Numbered from the stretch's first letter, positions 15,841 to 25,001 are shown. The stretch is DNA of 64,000 nucleotides from JAHCHG01 sp041745765 (GCA_041745765.1 JBGTIH010000180.1:124001-188000), one strand, 5' to 3'. Numbers and translations are program-made. The notes: generated by a model from the letters alone, not told the origin.

Positions 15841-17739
15841 ATGCCGGGAAGAAATTACACAGAAAAAAAAGAAAAAGTCGCATCGCGGCGCTTATTGGCG
15901 CGGCTTTTGCGCTATGGCAAACCGTATCGCCTTTCTTTCACTCTTTTTGCCGCGCTTTCCGTCGTCGAAATTTTCATCGGTCTGATCGTTCCCTGGACGA
16001 TGAAAATTCTGATTGACAACGTGCTGGGCAGCCAGCCTATTCCGTCGTGGCTTGCTCCGATCACAGATGCTTTTTCGCTCGAAAATAAAATCTCGCTGCT
16101 GATTGCGGTTTGTCTTGCCGGACTTTTGATCGGTTTGTTCAGCCAGCTCGTTTCGCTGCTGCACACGCAATTGCAGGTCGGAATCGGGCAAAAAATGGTG
16201 CTTGATCTGCAGCGCGATCTTTTCGAGTATCTGCAAAAACTTTCTCTGCGTTATCACCAGCAAGCCGGAACGGGCGACGCGATTTACCGGCTCAACAGCG
16301 ATGCCTATTGTATCAGCAACATTATTCTGCACGGTTTGTTTCCGCTCGCCAGCGCACTGTTGACGCTTGTTTTGATGTTGTTTATCTTAGTGCAGATTCA
16401 ATGGTCGCTGGCTCTGCTTTCGCTTATCATAATTCCGCCGCTGTTCCTGACGATTCATCGCTATTCGACGCGGCTTTATGAACGCAGCGAACGGGTTAAG
16501 GAAATGGAATCAGGAATTTTCAATCTCGTTCACGAAGTTTTTTCATCGATCAAACTCGTCAAAGCGTTTTCACGCGAGCAATTTGAAAAAGAAAAATTTG
16601 TCGAAAAAGGAACGGAAACTCTTCGCGCCCGCTTGAACATTACGCTGCACGAGTCGCTTTTCTCTTTTATTATCAGCGGTTTGACTTATACCGGAACGGC
16701 AGCTGTTCTGGCGGTCGGCGGCTGGCACGTTTTGCAGGGAACTTTGACAATCGGCGAACTCCTCGTCGTCATCGCGTATCTCGGTTCGGTTTACGGACCG
16801 CTTTCTTCGATCAGCCACACCATAGGAAATTTGCAGGGTTCGATGGCAAGCGCACGGCGGGTTTATGACACGCTGAATCTGCATCCGGAGGTTGAAGAAT
16901 CGGCGGGAGCGGTCGAAATCGAAAAACCGCGCGGGTATATTAAATTTGAAAATGTCAGTTTCGGTTATTCGGATGATCGTACGGTTCTGAACAACATCAG
17001 TTTTGAAATTCAACCCGGACAAATGATGGCGGTCGTCGGGCTGACCGGCGCGGGCAAAAGCACGCTGGTCAGCTTGATTCCGCGATTTTACGACGCGGCT
17101 TCCGGCACTGTTTCGATTGACGGCGTTGACGTGCGGGAAATGCGTCTCAAACAGTTGCGCGAATCAATCAGCGTCGTCACGCAGGAGCCGATTTTATTTT
17201 CTTCGAGCCTCGGCGACAACATTCGCTATGGAAAACTTGACGCTTCGCCCGAAGAAATTATCGCGGCGGCGCAAGCCGCGCAGGCTCACGATTTTATCAA
17301 GGAATTGCCGGAAGGCTACGACACGCTTTTGGGCGACGCGGGCAGCCAACTTTCGGGCGGCGAACGCCAGAGAGTTTCAATCGCCCGCGCACTTTTGAAG
17401 AACGCTCCCGTTTTAATTTTAGACGAGCCGACTTCCGCGCTCGACTCGCGCTCGGAAAGCCGAATTTTTACAGCCTTACGACAGTTAATGAAAAACCGCT
17501 CGACAATTGTTATCGCGCACAGGCTTTCGACGATTCGCAATGCTGACAAAATTCTCGTTCTCGACGGCGGACAAATCGCGGGCGAAGGCAGCCACGACGA
17601 GTTGCTCAAAACTAACGAGCTTTACCGTGAATTATACGAACGCTTGCTGATGGGATTCGGTTTTGATCACTTCGAGCCGCAATACGACGAAGGCGCAGCC
17701 GAAAAAAACGGCGTTTTGGCGAAGGCTGAAACGATTTAA
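15841..17739 (+). CDS. ABC exporter, fused permease-ATPase (MsbA/lipid-type)
   Basis: Encodes 632 residues. The N-terminal half has six membrane helices of the type 1 exporter fold with the coupling stretch RYHQQAGTGDAIYRLNSDAY. The nucleotide-binding half has Walker A GLTGAGKST, Q-loop VTQEPILFS, signature LSGGERQRVSIARALL, Walker B VLILDEPTSALD and switch His IVIAHRLSTI. It works as a homodimer exporting lipids, glycoconjugates, drugs or peptides. Its place 5 bases after the Oar-like receptor and downstream of the glycosyltransferase fusion suggests a surface lipid or glycan substrate, but the sequence does not prove it. Confidence 0.93.
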   Translation: MPGRNYTEKKEKVASRRLLARLLRYGKPYRLSFTLFAALSVVEIFIGLIVPWTMKILIDNVLGSQPIPSWLAPITDAFSLENKISLLIAVCLAGLLIGLFSQLVSLLHTQLQVGIGQKMVLDLQRDLFEYLQKLSLRYHQQAGTGDAIYRLNSDAYCISNIILHGLFPLASALLTLVLMLFILVQIQWSLALLSLIIIPPLFLTIHRYSTRLYERSERVKEMESGIFNLVHEVFSSIKLVKAFSREQFEKEKFVEKGTETLRARLNITLHESLFSFIISGLTYTGTAAVLAVGGWHVLQGTLTIGELLVVIAYLGSVYGPLSSISHTIGNLQGSMASARRVYDTLNLHPEVEESAGAVEIEKPRGYIKFENVSFGYSDDRTVLNNISFEIQPGQMMAVVGLTGAGKSTLVSLIPRFYDAASGTVSIDGVDVREMRLKQLRESISVVTQEPILFSSSLGDNIRYGKLDASPEEIIAAAQAAQAHDFIKELPEGYDTLLGDAGSQLSGGERQRVSIARALLKNAPVLILDEPTSALDSRSESRIFTALRQLMKNRSTIVIAHRLSTIRNADKILVLDGGQIAGEGSHDELLKTNELYRELYERLLMGFGFDHFEPQYDEGAAEKNGVLAKAETI

Positions 17740-17745
17740 GCGTCA

Positions 17746-17769
17746 ATGGAAAATGGAAAATGGAAAATT
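17746..17769. repeat. Intergenic 7-bp tandem repeat (ATGGAAA)
   Basis: Three consecutive ATGGAAA units and a partial fourth lie just after the ABC exporter stop codon. They belong to the same GGAAAAT family as the repeats inside the aminotransferase gene. Confidence 0.8.
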
Positions 17770-17872
17770 AAATTGCAGGGCTGTTTTATAAAATCTGAAA
17801 ACGGTCGCTTGCCTGCTTAAAAAATTGTGTAAGGAGTTGATAGATAAATCGCGCTTCGTTCGAGATAAAAAT

Positions 17873-18994
17873 ATGAAAATCATTCTGGCAGGAATTATCG
17901 CGCGTTATCCGTTTGGCGGAGTGACCTGGTGTTCGCTGATGTATCTGCTCGGACTTCGCGCTCTCGGTCACGAAGTTTATTATCTCGAAGACACGGGCGA
18001 ATGCGTTTACGATTATGCAAAAAACACGATTTCGCTCGATTCCGCATACGGTTTGAATTACATAAATTGTTCGCTCGCGCAGTTCGGTTTGGAAAACCGT
18101 TGGATTTTTGTTGATTACAAAGGCGAATATTTCGGCAAAACGAAAGAACAAACAAAAGAAATCTGCGAAACGGCGGATTTATTTATCAATCTTTCGGGCG
18201 GCGCGTGGTTCTGGCGCGACGAATACCGCGAAATTCCCCGAAAAATTTTTATTGACACCGACCCGGCTTTCACACAGGCGGCGATTGCGAAAGGCGAAGG
18301 CTGGTATGTCGAGTTTTTCAAAGGATTTGACCGGCTTTTTACATTCGGTCGCAACATCGGTGCTGAAGACTGCGCCGTTGCGAAAACGCCTTTCGAATGG
18401 AAAAAGACCTGGCAGCCGGTTGTTTGCGAGGAATGGGAAACTGACATTCCGCCCGCGCGCGATATTTTTACAACCGTGATGACGTGGAAAAATCAGAGTT
18501 TCGCGGACGCGGACGGCAATAAAGACAAACAGTTTAAGCATTTTTTGGATTTACCCGCGCAAACCGACCAGCCGATTGAATTAGCCGTCAATGGCGCGCA
18601 GGATTTATTGCGCTCGCACGGCTGGCAGACGGTAGAAGGAATGAATGTGTCGAAAAACATAAATCTTTATCGAAATTATATTCAAAGTTCAAAAGCCGAA
18701 TTCAGCGTCGCCAAAGATTTATACGTTTCAACGCGCAGCGGCTGGTTCAGCGACCGCAGCGAATGTTATCTCGCCGCGTCGCGTCCGGTTCTGGTTCAGG
18801 AAACCGGATTCGGTAAATATCTTCCAACGGGCGAAGGCTTGCTTTCTTTCAGCAACGCGGAAGAAGCGTTAGACGGAATCGGGCGCGTCAACGCCGATTA
18901 TCAAAAGCACAGCCGCAAGGCGCGGGAGATTGCCCGTGAGTTTTTCGACGCCAAAGTCGTTCTACCGCAAATGCTAAGAGAGGCGGGAGTTTAG
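17873..18994 (+). CDS. Glycosyltransferase-like protein
   Basis: Encodes 373 residues from ATG 17873, where MKIILAGIIARYPFGGVTWCSL begins the first Rossmann strand. An upstream TTG at 17825 would add residues that do not look like part of the fold. The protein resembles GT-B fold enzymes: an N-terminal HxxG-like region with LRALGHEVYYLEDTGE, a mid section FIDTDPAFTQ, and a C-terminal nucleotide-sugar region with STRSGWFSDRSECYLAASRPVLVQETGFGKYLPTGEGLL. That last part matches the family that selects an active locus near a conserved Glu/Gly patch. Followed 22 bases later by a second glycosyltransferase. Donor and acceptor are unknown. Confidence 0.75.
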   Translation: MKIILAGIIARYPFGGVTWCSLMYLLGLRALGHEVYYLEDTGECVYDYAKNTISLDSAYGLNYINCSLAQFGLENRWIFVDYKGEYFGKTKEQTKEICETADLFINLSGGAWFWRDEYREIPRKIFIDTDPAFTQAAIAKGEGWYVEFFKGFDRLFTFGRNIGAEDCAVAKTPFEWKKTWQPVVCEEWETDIPPARDIFTTVMTWKNQSFADADGNKDKQFKHFLDLPAQTDQPIELAVNGAQDLLRSHGWQTVEGMNVSKNINLYRNYIQSSKAEFSVAKDLYVSTRSGWFSDRSECYLAASRPVLVQETGFGKYLPTGEGLLSFSNAEEALDGIGRVNADYQKHSRKAREIAREFFDAKVVLPQMLREAGV

Positions 18995-19016
18995 TAAAAA
19001 AGAGGATTTTAAAAAT

Positions 19017-20075
19017 ATGAGAATCGCCCAAATAGCTCCGGTTGCCACAACAATCCCGCCGCCGAAATCCGGCTCGGTGGAATTGATGACCTCGCTTTTG
19101 ACCGAAGGATTGGTCGAGCGCGGTTATGACGTGACGCTGTTCGCGACGGGCGATTCACAGACAAATGCAAAACTTCATGCTGAATTTCCGCGCGGTTACT
19201 GGCACGACAACGAAATGTATCCGTGGGAATTCTACGAAATGGTCAATCTTTCCGCCGCCTGCGAACGCGCCGCGGATTTTGACATTATTCATTATCAGGC
19301 GGCTTATTATCCGATGAGTCTCGCTTTTACGCGGCACATTTCAACTCCGTTTGTGCAAACGGTTCATCATTATCCGTATCCGGGCGAAACACGGCTCTGG
19401 AAACGCTACCCGGAAGCTAATTTTACTGCGGTTTCGCAATGCCAAGCCAAAGCTCTGGAAGAATTAAATTGCGTCGGAACGGTTTATCACGGCATCGAGA
19501 CACAAAAATTTACATTTAAGCCGCAGCCGGAAGATTATCTTTTGTTTCTGGGAAGATTCACAAAGGGAAAAGGAGTGCTGGAAGCCATTGAAATCGCGGA
19601 AAGATTGGGGATTAAACTGCTTCTCGCCGCGCCTGAAGACGATTATTTCCGTGAAATCGTCAAGCCGCGCGTTGACGGCAAATTGATTGAATACGTCGGC
19701 GAAGTTGACCACGCCGGAAAAAACAAACTTCTCGGCGGCGCACTGGCATTGCTTTATCCGGTGCAGGAAGGCGAGCCGTTCGGTCTGGTGATGACCGAGG
19801 CGATGGCTTGCGGAACGCCGGTTCTCGCGCTCGATAAAGGCGCAGTAAAGGAAATAGTCGAAAACGGCGTGAACGGCTACCGGGTTGAAACGCTCGACGA
19901 AATGTGTTCGGTTTTTCCCGAAGTTTTGCGCCTTGACCGCGCAAGAGTACGCGCCTCGGCGGTGGAAAAATTCGATGTCGAGCAAATGGTCGAAGGTTAT
20001 ATCAACATTTACGAACGGATTTTGCAATCGGAAAAGGAAATGAAAGCTAAAGTTTATGAGCAGTCAAAACGGTAA
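19017..20075 (+). CDS. Family 4 glycosyltransferase
   Basis: Encodes 352 residues of a GT-B enzyme. The N-terminus MRIAQIAPVATTIPPPKSGSVE with GLVERGYDVTLFATG is the acceptor-side Rossmann fold. LLFLGRFTKGKGVLEAIEIAERLGIKLLLAA begins the donor domain, and GEPFGLVMTEAMACGTPVLALDKGAVKEIVENGVNG carries the E-x7-E signature that holds the nucleotide sugar. It probably acts at the cytoplasmic face in glycan or glycolipid synthesis. It overlaps the start of the deacetylase gene by 20 bases, so the two are translationally linked and may act in turn on one sugar product. Confidence 0.9.
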   Translation: MRIAQIAPVATTIPPPKSGSVELMTSLLTEGLVERGYDVTLFATGDSQTNAKLHAEFPRGYWHDNEMYPWEFYEMVNLSAACERAADFDIIHYQAAYYPMSLAFTRHISTPFVQTVHHYPYPGETRLWKRYPEANFTAVSQCQAKALEELNCVGTVYHGIETQKFTFKPQPEDYLLFLGRFTKGKGVLEAIEIAERLGIKLLLAAPEDDYFREIVKPRVDGKLIEYVGEVDHAGKNKLLGGALALLYPVQEGEPFGLVMTEAMACGTPVLALDKGAVKEIVENGVNGYRVETLDEMCSVFPEVLRLDRARVRASAVEKFDVEQMVEGYINIYERILQSEKEMKAKVYEQSKR

Positions 20076-20931
20076 AAACAATCTCTCGCTGTTGGCAATT
20101 TTCGCGCATCCGGACGACGAAGCGATTATGACGGGCGGAACGCTCGCTTTTTACGCGCGGCGCGGCGTTGAAGTCAATTTGCTCTGCGCGACAAGAGGCG
20201 AATGGGGGACAATCAGCTGCGAGTCGCTTGCCAGTCGGGAAAATCTGGCTGAAGTGCGTGAACAGGAATTGCGGCATTCCTGCTCGATTTTAGGCGTGAA
20301 TTTACTCGGTTTTCTGGATTGCCCTGACGGGAAAGTGAACGAAACAACCTGGTGCGAAACGGAAGAGAAAATTGTCCGGTATATCAGAAAAACACGCCCG
20401 CAGGTTGTAATAACTTTCGGTCCTGACGGTTTATATTGGCATCCGGATCATATTGCCACCGGCAGCATTACGACGCTCGCCTTCGAATCGGCGGGCGACG
20501 CCGATCGCTTCGGCAATCAGCGGGAAGAAAATCTTGAACCTTTTCAGCCCGATAAGTTATATTACGCCGTTTATCCCGATTTTCTGATGCGACAAATGGC
20601 GGCAAGCGTTTTGAAAGAAAATAAATCCGCGCAGTTGTGGGGTTTTTCGGCTGAAACTTTTGGCGTTCCGGCAAATCAGATAACGACGATGCTGAATATC
20701 GAAGAAACTCTCTCGGAAAAAATGAATGCGATCAGAGCGCATCAAACGCAATTTGCCGCAAATAATATTTTTTCCCTGATCAATGAGGAAGACGCGCGGC
20801 ATTTTTTATCCAGAGAATTTTTCCGTCTTGCCAAACCTGAAGCCGCTTTCGGCGATTTGAAGACCGGTTTATTCGCAGAAGAATTATTTGACACTAACAC
20901 GAGATTTGAAAAAAACGAAACGATTTCTTGA
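20056..20931 (+). CDS. PIG-L/LmbE-family N-acetylglucosaminyl deacetylase
   Basis: Encodes 291 residues. Zinc-site motifs of the family are present: AIFAHPDDE near residue 16 (His, Asp, Asp) and WHPDHIATG near residue 134 (second His). CATRGEWGTI follows the first motif as usual. Members remove the acetyl group from N-acetylglucosaminyl lipids or thiol precursors. The start inside the preceding glycosyltransferase gene suggests a two-step transfer and deacetylation on the same sugar. A role in bacillithiol synthesis cannot be excluded, but the neighbouring transferase is not clearly BshA. Confidence 0.9.
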   Translation: MSSQNGKNNLSLLAIFAHPDDEAIMTGGTLAFYARRGVEVNLLCATRGEWGTISCESLASRENLAEVREQELRHSCSILGVNLLGFLDCPDGKVNETTWCETEEKIVRYIRKTRPQVVITFGPDGLYWHPDHIATGSITTLAFESAGDADRFGNQREENLEPFQPDKLYYAVYPDFLMRQMAASVLKENKSAQLWGFSAETFGVPANQITTMLNIEETLSEKMNAIRAHQTQFAANNIFSLINEEDARHFLSREFFRLAKPEAAFGDLKTGLFAEELFDTNTRFEKNETIS

Positions 20932-20947
20932 AATTGGAGAAAATGAA

Positions 20948-22948
20948 ATGAGATATTTTAACAACTTTGGAGCAGCATTTATTATGCTTTTAACCGGCTT
21001 TTGCGGATTTAACGCATTTGCTGCAGACGAAAATTTTGGATTTGATTCGAGTGAGCAGTCATCAGTCTGCGCCGTTCCGAATTATGCCGGAAGAACCGAT
21101 TTATCAGCCGGGACAAAACCCTTGTCGGTTACAGCCGCCGATTTTAATGCGGACGGAAAACAGGATTGGGCGGTCGCTAATTTCAGTGCGCACAATATTA
21201 CGGTATTTCTCGGCACCGGCGCGGGCGGCGTTCTTTCTTCGAGCGTTCTTAATGCGGGAACAAATCCGAGCGTCGTCACAAAAGGCGATTTTAACAACGA
21301 CAACAAAATTGATCTGGCGGTCGTTAATTCCGGTTCGGATAATATAATGATTTATCTCGGAAATGGCGCGGGCGGCTTTGCTTCGCCTGTGAGCTATAAC
21401 GTCGGGGCGAATCCGAGCGCGATCGTTGTTAGCGATTTTAACGGCGACAATCGGAGAGATCTAGCCGTTACAAATGCGGATTCTCATAATTTAACGGTGT
21501 TGATGGGAACTGCCGCCGGCGGTTTTACTTCATCAACCGTCGCTGTTTTCGGCTTTTCTCCATTGGGAATCGCCGCCGATGATGTCAATGGAGACGGAAT
21601 TAAGGATTTAATCGTGGCGAATTTCTTTTATGACGGGCTGGGAAACAACGTTGCGATTTTAAGAGGACTTGGCACCGGTCAATTCGTGCGGCTGCGCGAA
21701 CTTTACGCCGGACACGAACCAAACGCGATTGTGACGGGCGATTTTAATGCGGATAATCGAATTGATATTGCCGTCGCGAATTCGGGTTCGTGGGATGTGT
21801 CGGTTTTTTACAACAACGGCAGCGCCACATTCGCTCCGCAGCAGCTTTTCGATGTCGGGATCAGTCCGGGCGCGATTATCGCCGCCGATCTGAACGGTAA
21901 CGGAAAATTGGATCTAGCCGTCGCCAACTGGTTTTGGGATAATGTTTCGGTTTTGCGAAATCATGGCACGTCTTTTAATCAGGCGCACCATTTCTTCACC
22001 GGATTAAACGCGAGTGCCGTCGCGGCGGCGGATGTTAATTCGGACGGAAGAATGGATCTGCTTGTAACAAATGCGGGCGCGAACAAAATCAGTGTTTTAT
22101 CCGGCGTTTGCACTTCGACAAAAAACCGGCAGCTTGCCGATTACGACGGCGACGGACGCGCTGATCTGACGGTTTTTCGCCCCGGCAACGGAACCTGGTA
22201 CCGGCGGAACAGTTCAGATAACAAATTTGTCGGCGCACAGTTCGGCGTAAGCGATGACCGAATCGTGCCGGGCGATTATAACGGCGACGGCAAAGCCGAT
22301 ATTGCTGTATATCGTCCGAGCAGCGGAGCTTGGTATATCTTAAACAGTTTCAATTACACTTTTCGCGTAGTACAATTCGGGATCAGCGAAGACATTCCCG
22401 CACCTGCCGATTACGATGGCGACGGAAAAACCGATATTGCGGTTTTTCGCCCGTCAAACAGCACCTGGTATTTGCTGCAAAGTTTTACCGGCTTTGCAGG
22501 AATGCAGTTTGGCGCAAGCGGCGATGTTCCCGTCGCGGAAGATTATGACGGCGACGGAAAAGCCGACATCGCAATTTTCCGCCCGTCGGTCGGCGAATGG
22601 TGGATAAATCGTTCGAGCGGCGGAACACTCGCTCTGCAATTCGGAACCTCAACCGATAAACCCGTCCCGACAGATTTTACGGGCGACGGCAAAGCCGATG
22701 TCGCTTTCTGGCGACCGGCTTCGGGCGAATGGTTTATTTTGCGGAGCGAAGATTTTTCATTTTATTCCTTACCGTTCGGTATTTCGACCGATATTCCAAC
22801 TCCCGGCGATTATGACGGCGACGGCAAAGCGGATGTTGCTATTTATCGAGACGGCATTTGGTATTTGAACCGTTCACAGTCTGGTTTTACAGCAGTCGCC
22901 TTCGGTGCGCCAAATGATAAACCGATCCCGAATGCTTTTGTTCCGTAA
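20948..22948 (+). CDS. Secreted FG-GAP/VCBS repeat protein
   Basis: Encodes 666 residues from ATG 20948, chosen for the GGAG 11 bases before it and the signal peptide it exposes (RYFNNFGAAFIMLLTGFCGFNAFAA). Residues about 40-385 hold seven or so FG-GAP units with calcium-loop cores such as DFNADGKQDWAVAN, DFNNDNKIDLAV and DVNSDGRMDLLV. After a short linker with a Cys, residues about 400-660 hold six longer units of about 45 residues with DYDGDGKADIAVFRPS and WY motifs. Each set folds as a beta-propeller. The protein is extracellular and probably adhesive or ligand-binding. It is followed by a strong terminator. Confidence 0.9.
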   Translation: MRYFNNFGAAFIMLLTGFCGFNAFAADENFGFDSSEQSSVCAVPNYAGRTDLSAGTKPLSVTAADFNADGKQDWAVANFSAHNITVFLGTGAGGVLSSSVLNAGTNPSVVTKGDFNNDNKIDLAVVNSGSDNIMIYLGNGAGGFASPVSYNVGANPSAIVVSDFNGDNRRDLAVTNADSHNLTVLMGTAAGGFTSSTVAVFGFSPLGIAADDVNGDGIKDLIVANFFYDGLGNNVAILRGLGTGQFVRLRELYAGHEPNAIVTGDFNADNRIDIAVANSGSWDVSVFYNNGSATFAPQQLFDVGISPGAIIAADLNGNGKLDLAVANWFWDNVSVLRNHGTSFNQAHHFFTGLNASAVAAADVNSDGRMDLLVTNAGANKISVLSGVCTSTKNRQLADYDGDGRADLTVFRPGNGTWYRRNSSDNKFVGAQFGVSDDRIVPGDYNGDGKADIAVYRPSSGAWYILNSFNYTFRVVQFGISEDIPAPADYDGDGKTDIAVFRPSNSTWYLLQSFTGFAGMQFGASGDVPVAEDYDGDGKADIAIFRPSVGEWWINRSSGGTLALQFGTSTDKPVPTDFTGDGKADVAFWRPASGEWFILRSEDFSFYSLPFGISTDIPTPGDYDGDGKADVAIYRDGIWYLNRSQSGFTAVAFGAPNDKPIPNAFVP

Positions 22949-22973
22949 AACACCCAGAGTTTCTAATTCGAAA

Positions 22974-23009
22974 AAAACGCTCGCTTTTTAGGAAAAGCGA
23001 GCGTTTTGT
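22974..23009. terminator. Bidirectional terminator between convergent genes
   Basis: AAAACGCTCGCTTTTT pairs with AAAAGCGAGCGTTTTG around a short loop, with T-runs on both sides. It can end both the FG-GAP gene and the convergent BON lipoprotein gene. Confidence 0.85.
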
Positions 23010-23033
23010 TTGTGTATTTTAAGTTGTTAAAAT

Positions 23034-23561
23034 TTATTTGTTGGCATTTCTAGTGTTGGCATTTGAACCGTTAGATGACATATTGGTCATTGAATCTTTC
23101 GAATCAACTTTCAGCATATCTTTAACTTCTTTTACACCGTCAATATCTTTAGCAACTTTAACGGCTTCTGCTTTTTGGTCTGCAGTTCCGACAGTTCCGC
23201 GAAGCGTAACAACATCGTTTTCGACATCAACATTGATGGTTGATTCTCTTAAACCGCTGGTTGTTAACAAAGCCGCGCGAACTTTTGTCCAGAGCCACAT
23301 ATCATTTGCGCCTGTTCCGACTTTACTATCGGAGTCTTTGGCTTCTCTTTCGTATCTTTCCTTATCTTTATCAAAATCTTCGCGAGTTAATTCTTTGTTG
23401 GTGTTAGTATTAGTGTTGGTGTTGACGTTGGTATTGACATTGGTATTTCCATTATCATTTACAACAATCGCCTTATTTGAATTTGTTGTCGGAGTTGTTT
23501 CACAACCGATTAAAGCCATCGAAAAAATGGCAACGAACGTAAGTAATGTAATTTTTTTCAT
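23034..23561 (-). CDS. BON-domain lipoprotein
   Basis: Encodes 175 residues from the ATG at 23561, preceded by GAGGG at good spacing. The signal peptide ends in a lipobox (ALIGC), so the protein is lipid-anchored. Residues about 25-55 are an Asn/Thr low-complexity stretch (NVNTNVNTNTNTNTN) with a short repeat of GTT/AAC codons, which could vary in length. The C-terminal part is a BON domain: WLWTKVRAALLTTSGLRESTINVDVENDVVTLRGTVGTADQKAEAVKVAKDIDGVKEVKDML. BON proteins bind phospholipid and support envelope integrity. The opposite strand is open over 200 codons only because of base composition. Confidence 0.88.
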   Translation of the reverse strand: MKKITLLTFVAIFSMALIGCETTPTTNSNKAIVVNDNGNTNVNTNVNTNTNTNTNKELTREDFDKDKERYEREAKDSDSKVGTGANDMWLWTKVRAALLTTSGLRESTINVDVENDVVTLRGTVGTADQKAEAVKVAKDIDGVKEVKDMLKVDSKDSMTNMSSNGSNANTRNANK

Positions 23562-23603
23562 ATTGATCCCTCTTTTCATTTTTAAACTTCTAATTAGAAT
23601 AAA

Positions 23604-23650
23604 CCCCTTAGAAAAGAGTTGTGTAAAAAACACAACTCTTGCTTAAGGGG
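23604..23650. repeat. Long hairpin upstream of the BON lipoprotein gene
   Basis: CCCCTTAGAAAAGAGTTGTG pairs with CACAACTCTTGCTTAAGGGG (17 of 20 positions) around a 7-base loop. On the minus strand it lies about 45 bases before the BON start codon, so it may sit in the leader or mark the end of an upstream transcript. Its arms lack the T-run of a plain terminator. Confidence 0.65.
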
Positions 23651-23765
23651 ATAAGAATTTATAATTACACTAAACTTATTGGAAGTTGTCAATTCAGCAT
23701 TGTTAAGTATCGTGTCTTTCAATAAAGAATTTTCATTTTAAGAAAGCAAGATTTTTCATTTTTTC

Positions 23766-23807
23766 CATTTATCATTCACCATTCACCATTCACCGTTCAC
23801 CATTAAT
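23766..23807. repeat. Intergenic 7-bp tandem repeat (CATTCAC)
   Basis: CATTTAT, CATTCAC three times, CGTTCAC and CATTAAT run in tandem. They lie in the gap between the divergent BON and PDZ genes. Confidence 0.85.
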
Positions 23808-23935
23808 CTGCCCACGTCGGTCAGGCAACCTTTTCTGAGGGTTGATGCAACCAAAATTATATGATCAACGTATGAACTTTTTACGATAATTTTCTAAAAA
23901 GTCAATAAATTAAAATCAATAAATTGGAGGTTTTT

Positions 23936-24922
23936 ATGTTACGCAAATCAGTTGCATATCTTTTGCTTTCTTGCTTATTTTGTATTTCGGCGTTTGCCCA
24001 AAACGCACCGACCGAACGCCAACAGTCCGGCGAGAAAGCGCGGACAATGGTTTTCACGACATCTTTTGACGGAAGCTATTTGGGCGTTCAAACAAAAGAT
24101 GTTTCAAAAGAAAATATGGCTCAATTCGGCTTAAATGAAGTTCGCGGAGTTGTAATAGAAAAAGTTTTGGACAATTCGCCGGCGGCAAATGCCGGATTGT
24201 TGAATGGGGATGTTATCATCCGTTTTAACGGCGAAGAAATTACCAGCGTTCGCAAATTAACGCGTTTAATCGGCGAAGTTGCGCCGGATCATAAAGCAAC
24301 CGTCACGGTTTTGCGAAACGGCGCGGAACGCAGTTTTGACGTGACAATGGGAAAACGCGACCTGCCGCAATTTTTTGACGGTAATTACAGAATGGAAAAT
24401 TTACCGCCGATGCCGAGAATTCCAGCAGTTCCGGCTTTGCCGCGCGGTGAATTTCCTGTTTTGAAAGACGGCGATGCTCAAGGATTTTTCTGGTCTGCCG
24501 GCGCAAACCGGCAGATCGGCATCAGCGTGACGAGTTTGACTAAACAGCTTGGCGATTATTTCGGTGCGGCGGAAGGCAAAGGACTTTTGATTAACAGCGT
24601 CCGCGAAAATTCGCCCGCCGCCAAAGCCGGTTTGCGCGCCGGAGATATTATTGTCGAAGTCGAAGGCAAAGAAGTAAATAACAATCTCGAACTGATTCGG
24701 ACGATAAATGAAAAAAAGGAAGGCAATGTTAATTTGGTAATTATCCGCGACCGCAACCGTCAAACAATTTCGGTTACGCCTGAAGCGACGAAACCAGGCG
24801 GTTTCAAATTGGACGGCGATCTGGAAAAATTATTTTTTGAGAATGCGCCGCCCGCATCGAATTTGCGTCTGACCGCGCCTTTGAATCTTGAAAAATTAAT
24901 CGTTCCGGGCATTTTGGAATAA
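23936..24922 (+). CDS. Secreted protein with two PDZ domains
   Basis: Encodes 328 residues from ATG 23936, preceded by GGAGG 5 bases away. A signal peptide ends at SAFAQ. The first PDZ domain (about residues 40-140) has YLGVQTKDV, GVVIEKVLDNSPAANAGLLNGDVIIRFNGEEI; the second (about 185-285) has IGISVTSLT, GLLINSVRENSPAAKAGLRAGDIIVEVEGKEV. No trypsin-like protease domain is present, unlike HtrA, so it may be a periplasmic scaffold or a regulator of a separate protease. A hairpin terminator follows. Confidence 0.88.
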   Translation: MLRKSVAYLLLSCLFCISAFAQNAPTERQQSGEKARTMVFTTSFDGSYLGVQTKDVSKENMAQFGLNEVRGVVIEKVLDNSPAANAGLLNGDVIIRFNGEEITSVRKLTRLIGEVAPDHKATVTVLRNGAERSFDVTMGKRDLPQFFDGNYRMENLPPMPRIPAVPALPRGEFPVLKDGDAQGFFWSAGANRQIGISVTSLTKQLGDYFGAAEGKGLLINSVRENSPAAKAGLRAGDIIVEVEGKEVNNNLELIRTINEKKEGNVNLVIIRDRNRQTISVTPEATKPGGFKLDGDLEKLFFENAPPASNLRLTAPLNLEKLIVPGILE

Positions 24923-24937
24923 TCTTTCAGCTGAATG

Positions 24938-24983
24938 AAAAATGCGTAAAAGTTTATTTTTCAAAACTTTTACGCATTTTTTT
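24938..24983. terminator. Terminator between convergent PDZ and lipoprotein genes
   Basis: AAAAATGCGTAAAAGTTT pairs with AAACTTTTACGCATTTTT, followed by more T. The 18-base stem is perfect and can act both ways. Confidence 0.85.
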
Positions 24984-25001
24984 CTCTGTTTTTAATTTCG
25001 C

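Noticed and set aside
19017..20931. Bacillithiol pathway genes bshA and bshB
   Set aside because: A GT4 enzyme and a PIG-L deacetylase are adjacent, but the transferase lacks features that would single out BshA, and no bshC-like gene is in the window. General sugar deacetylation is the safer call.
23038..23646. A 200-codon open frame on the plus strand opposite the BON lipoprotein gene
   Set aside because: It has no ribosome site, a composition of repeated Val/Leu/Ser, and the opposite strand has a clear lipobox and BON domain.
23766..23807. CRISPR array
   Set aside because: Units are 7 bases with no spacers; these are simple tandem repeats.
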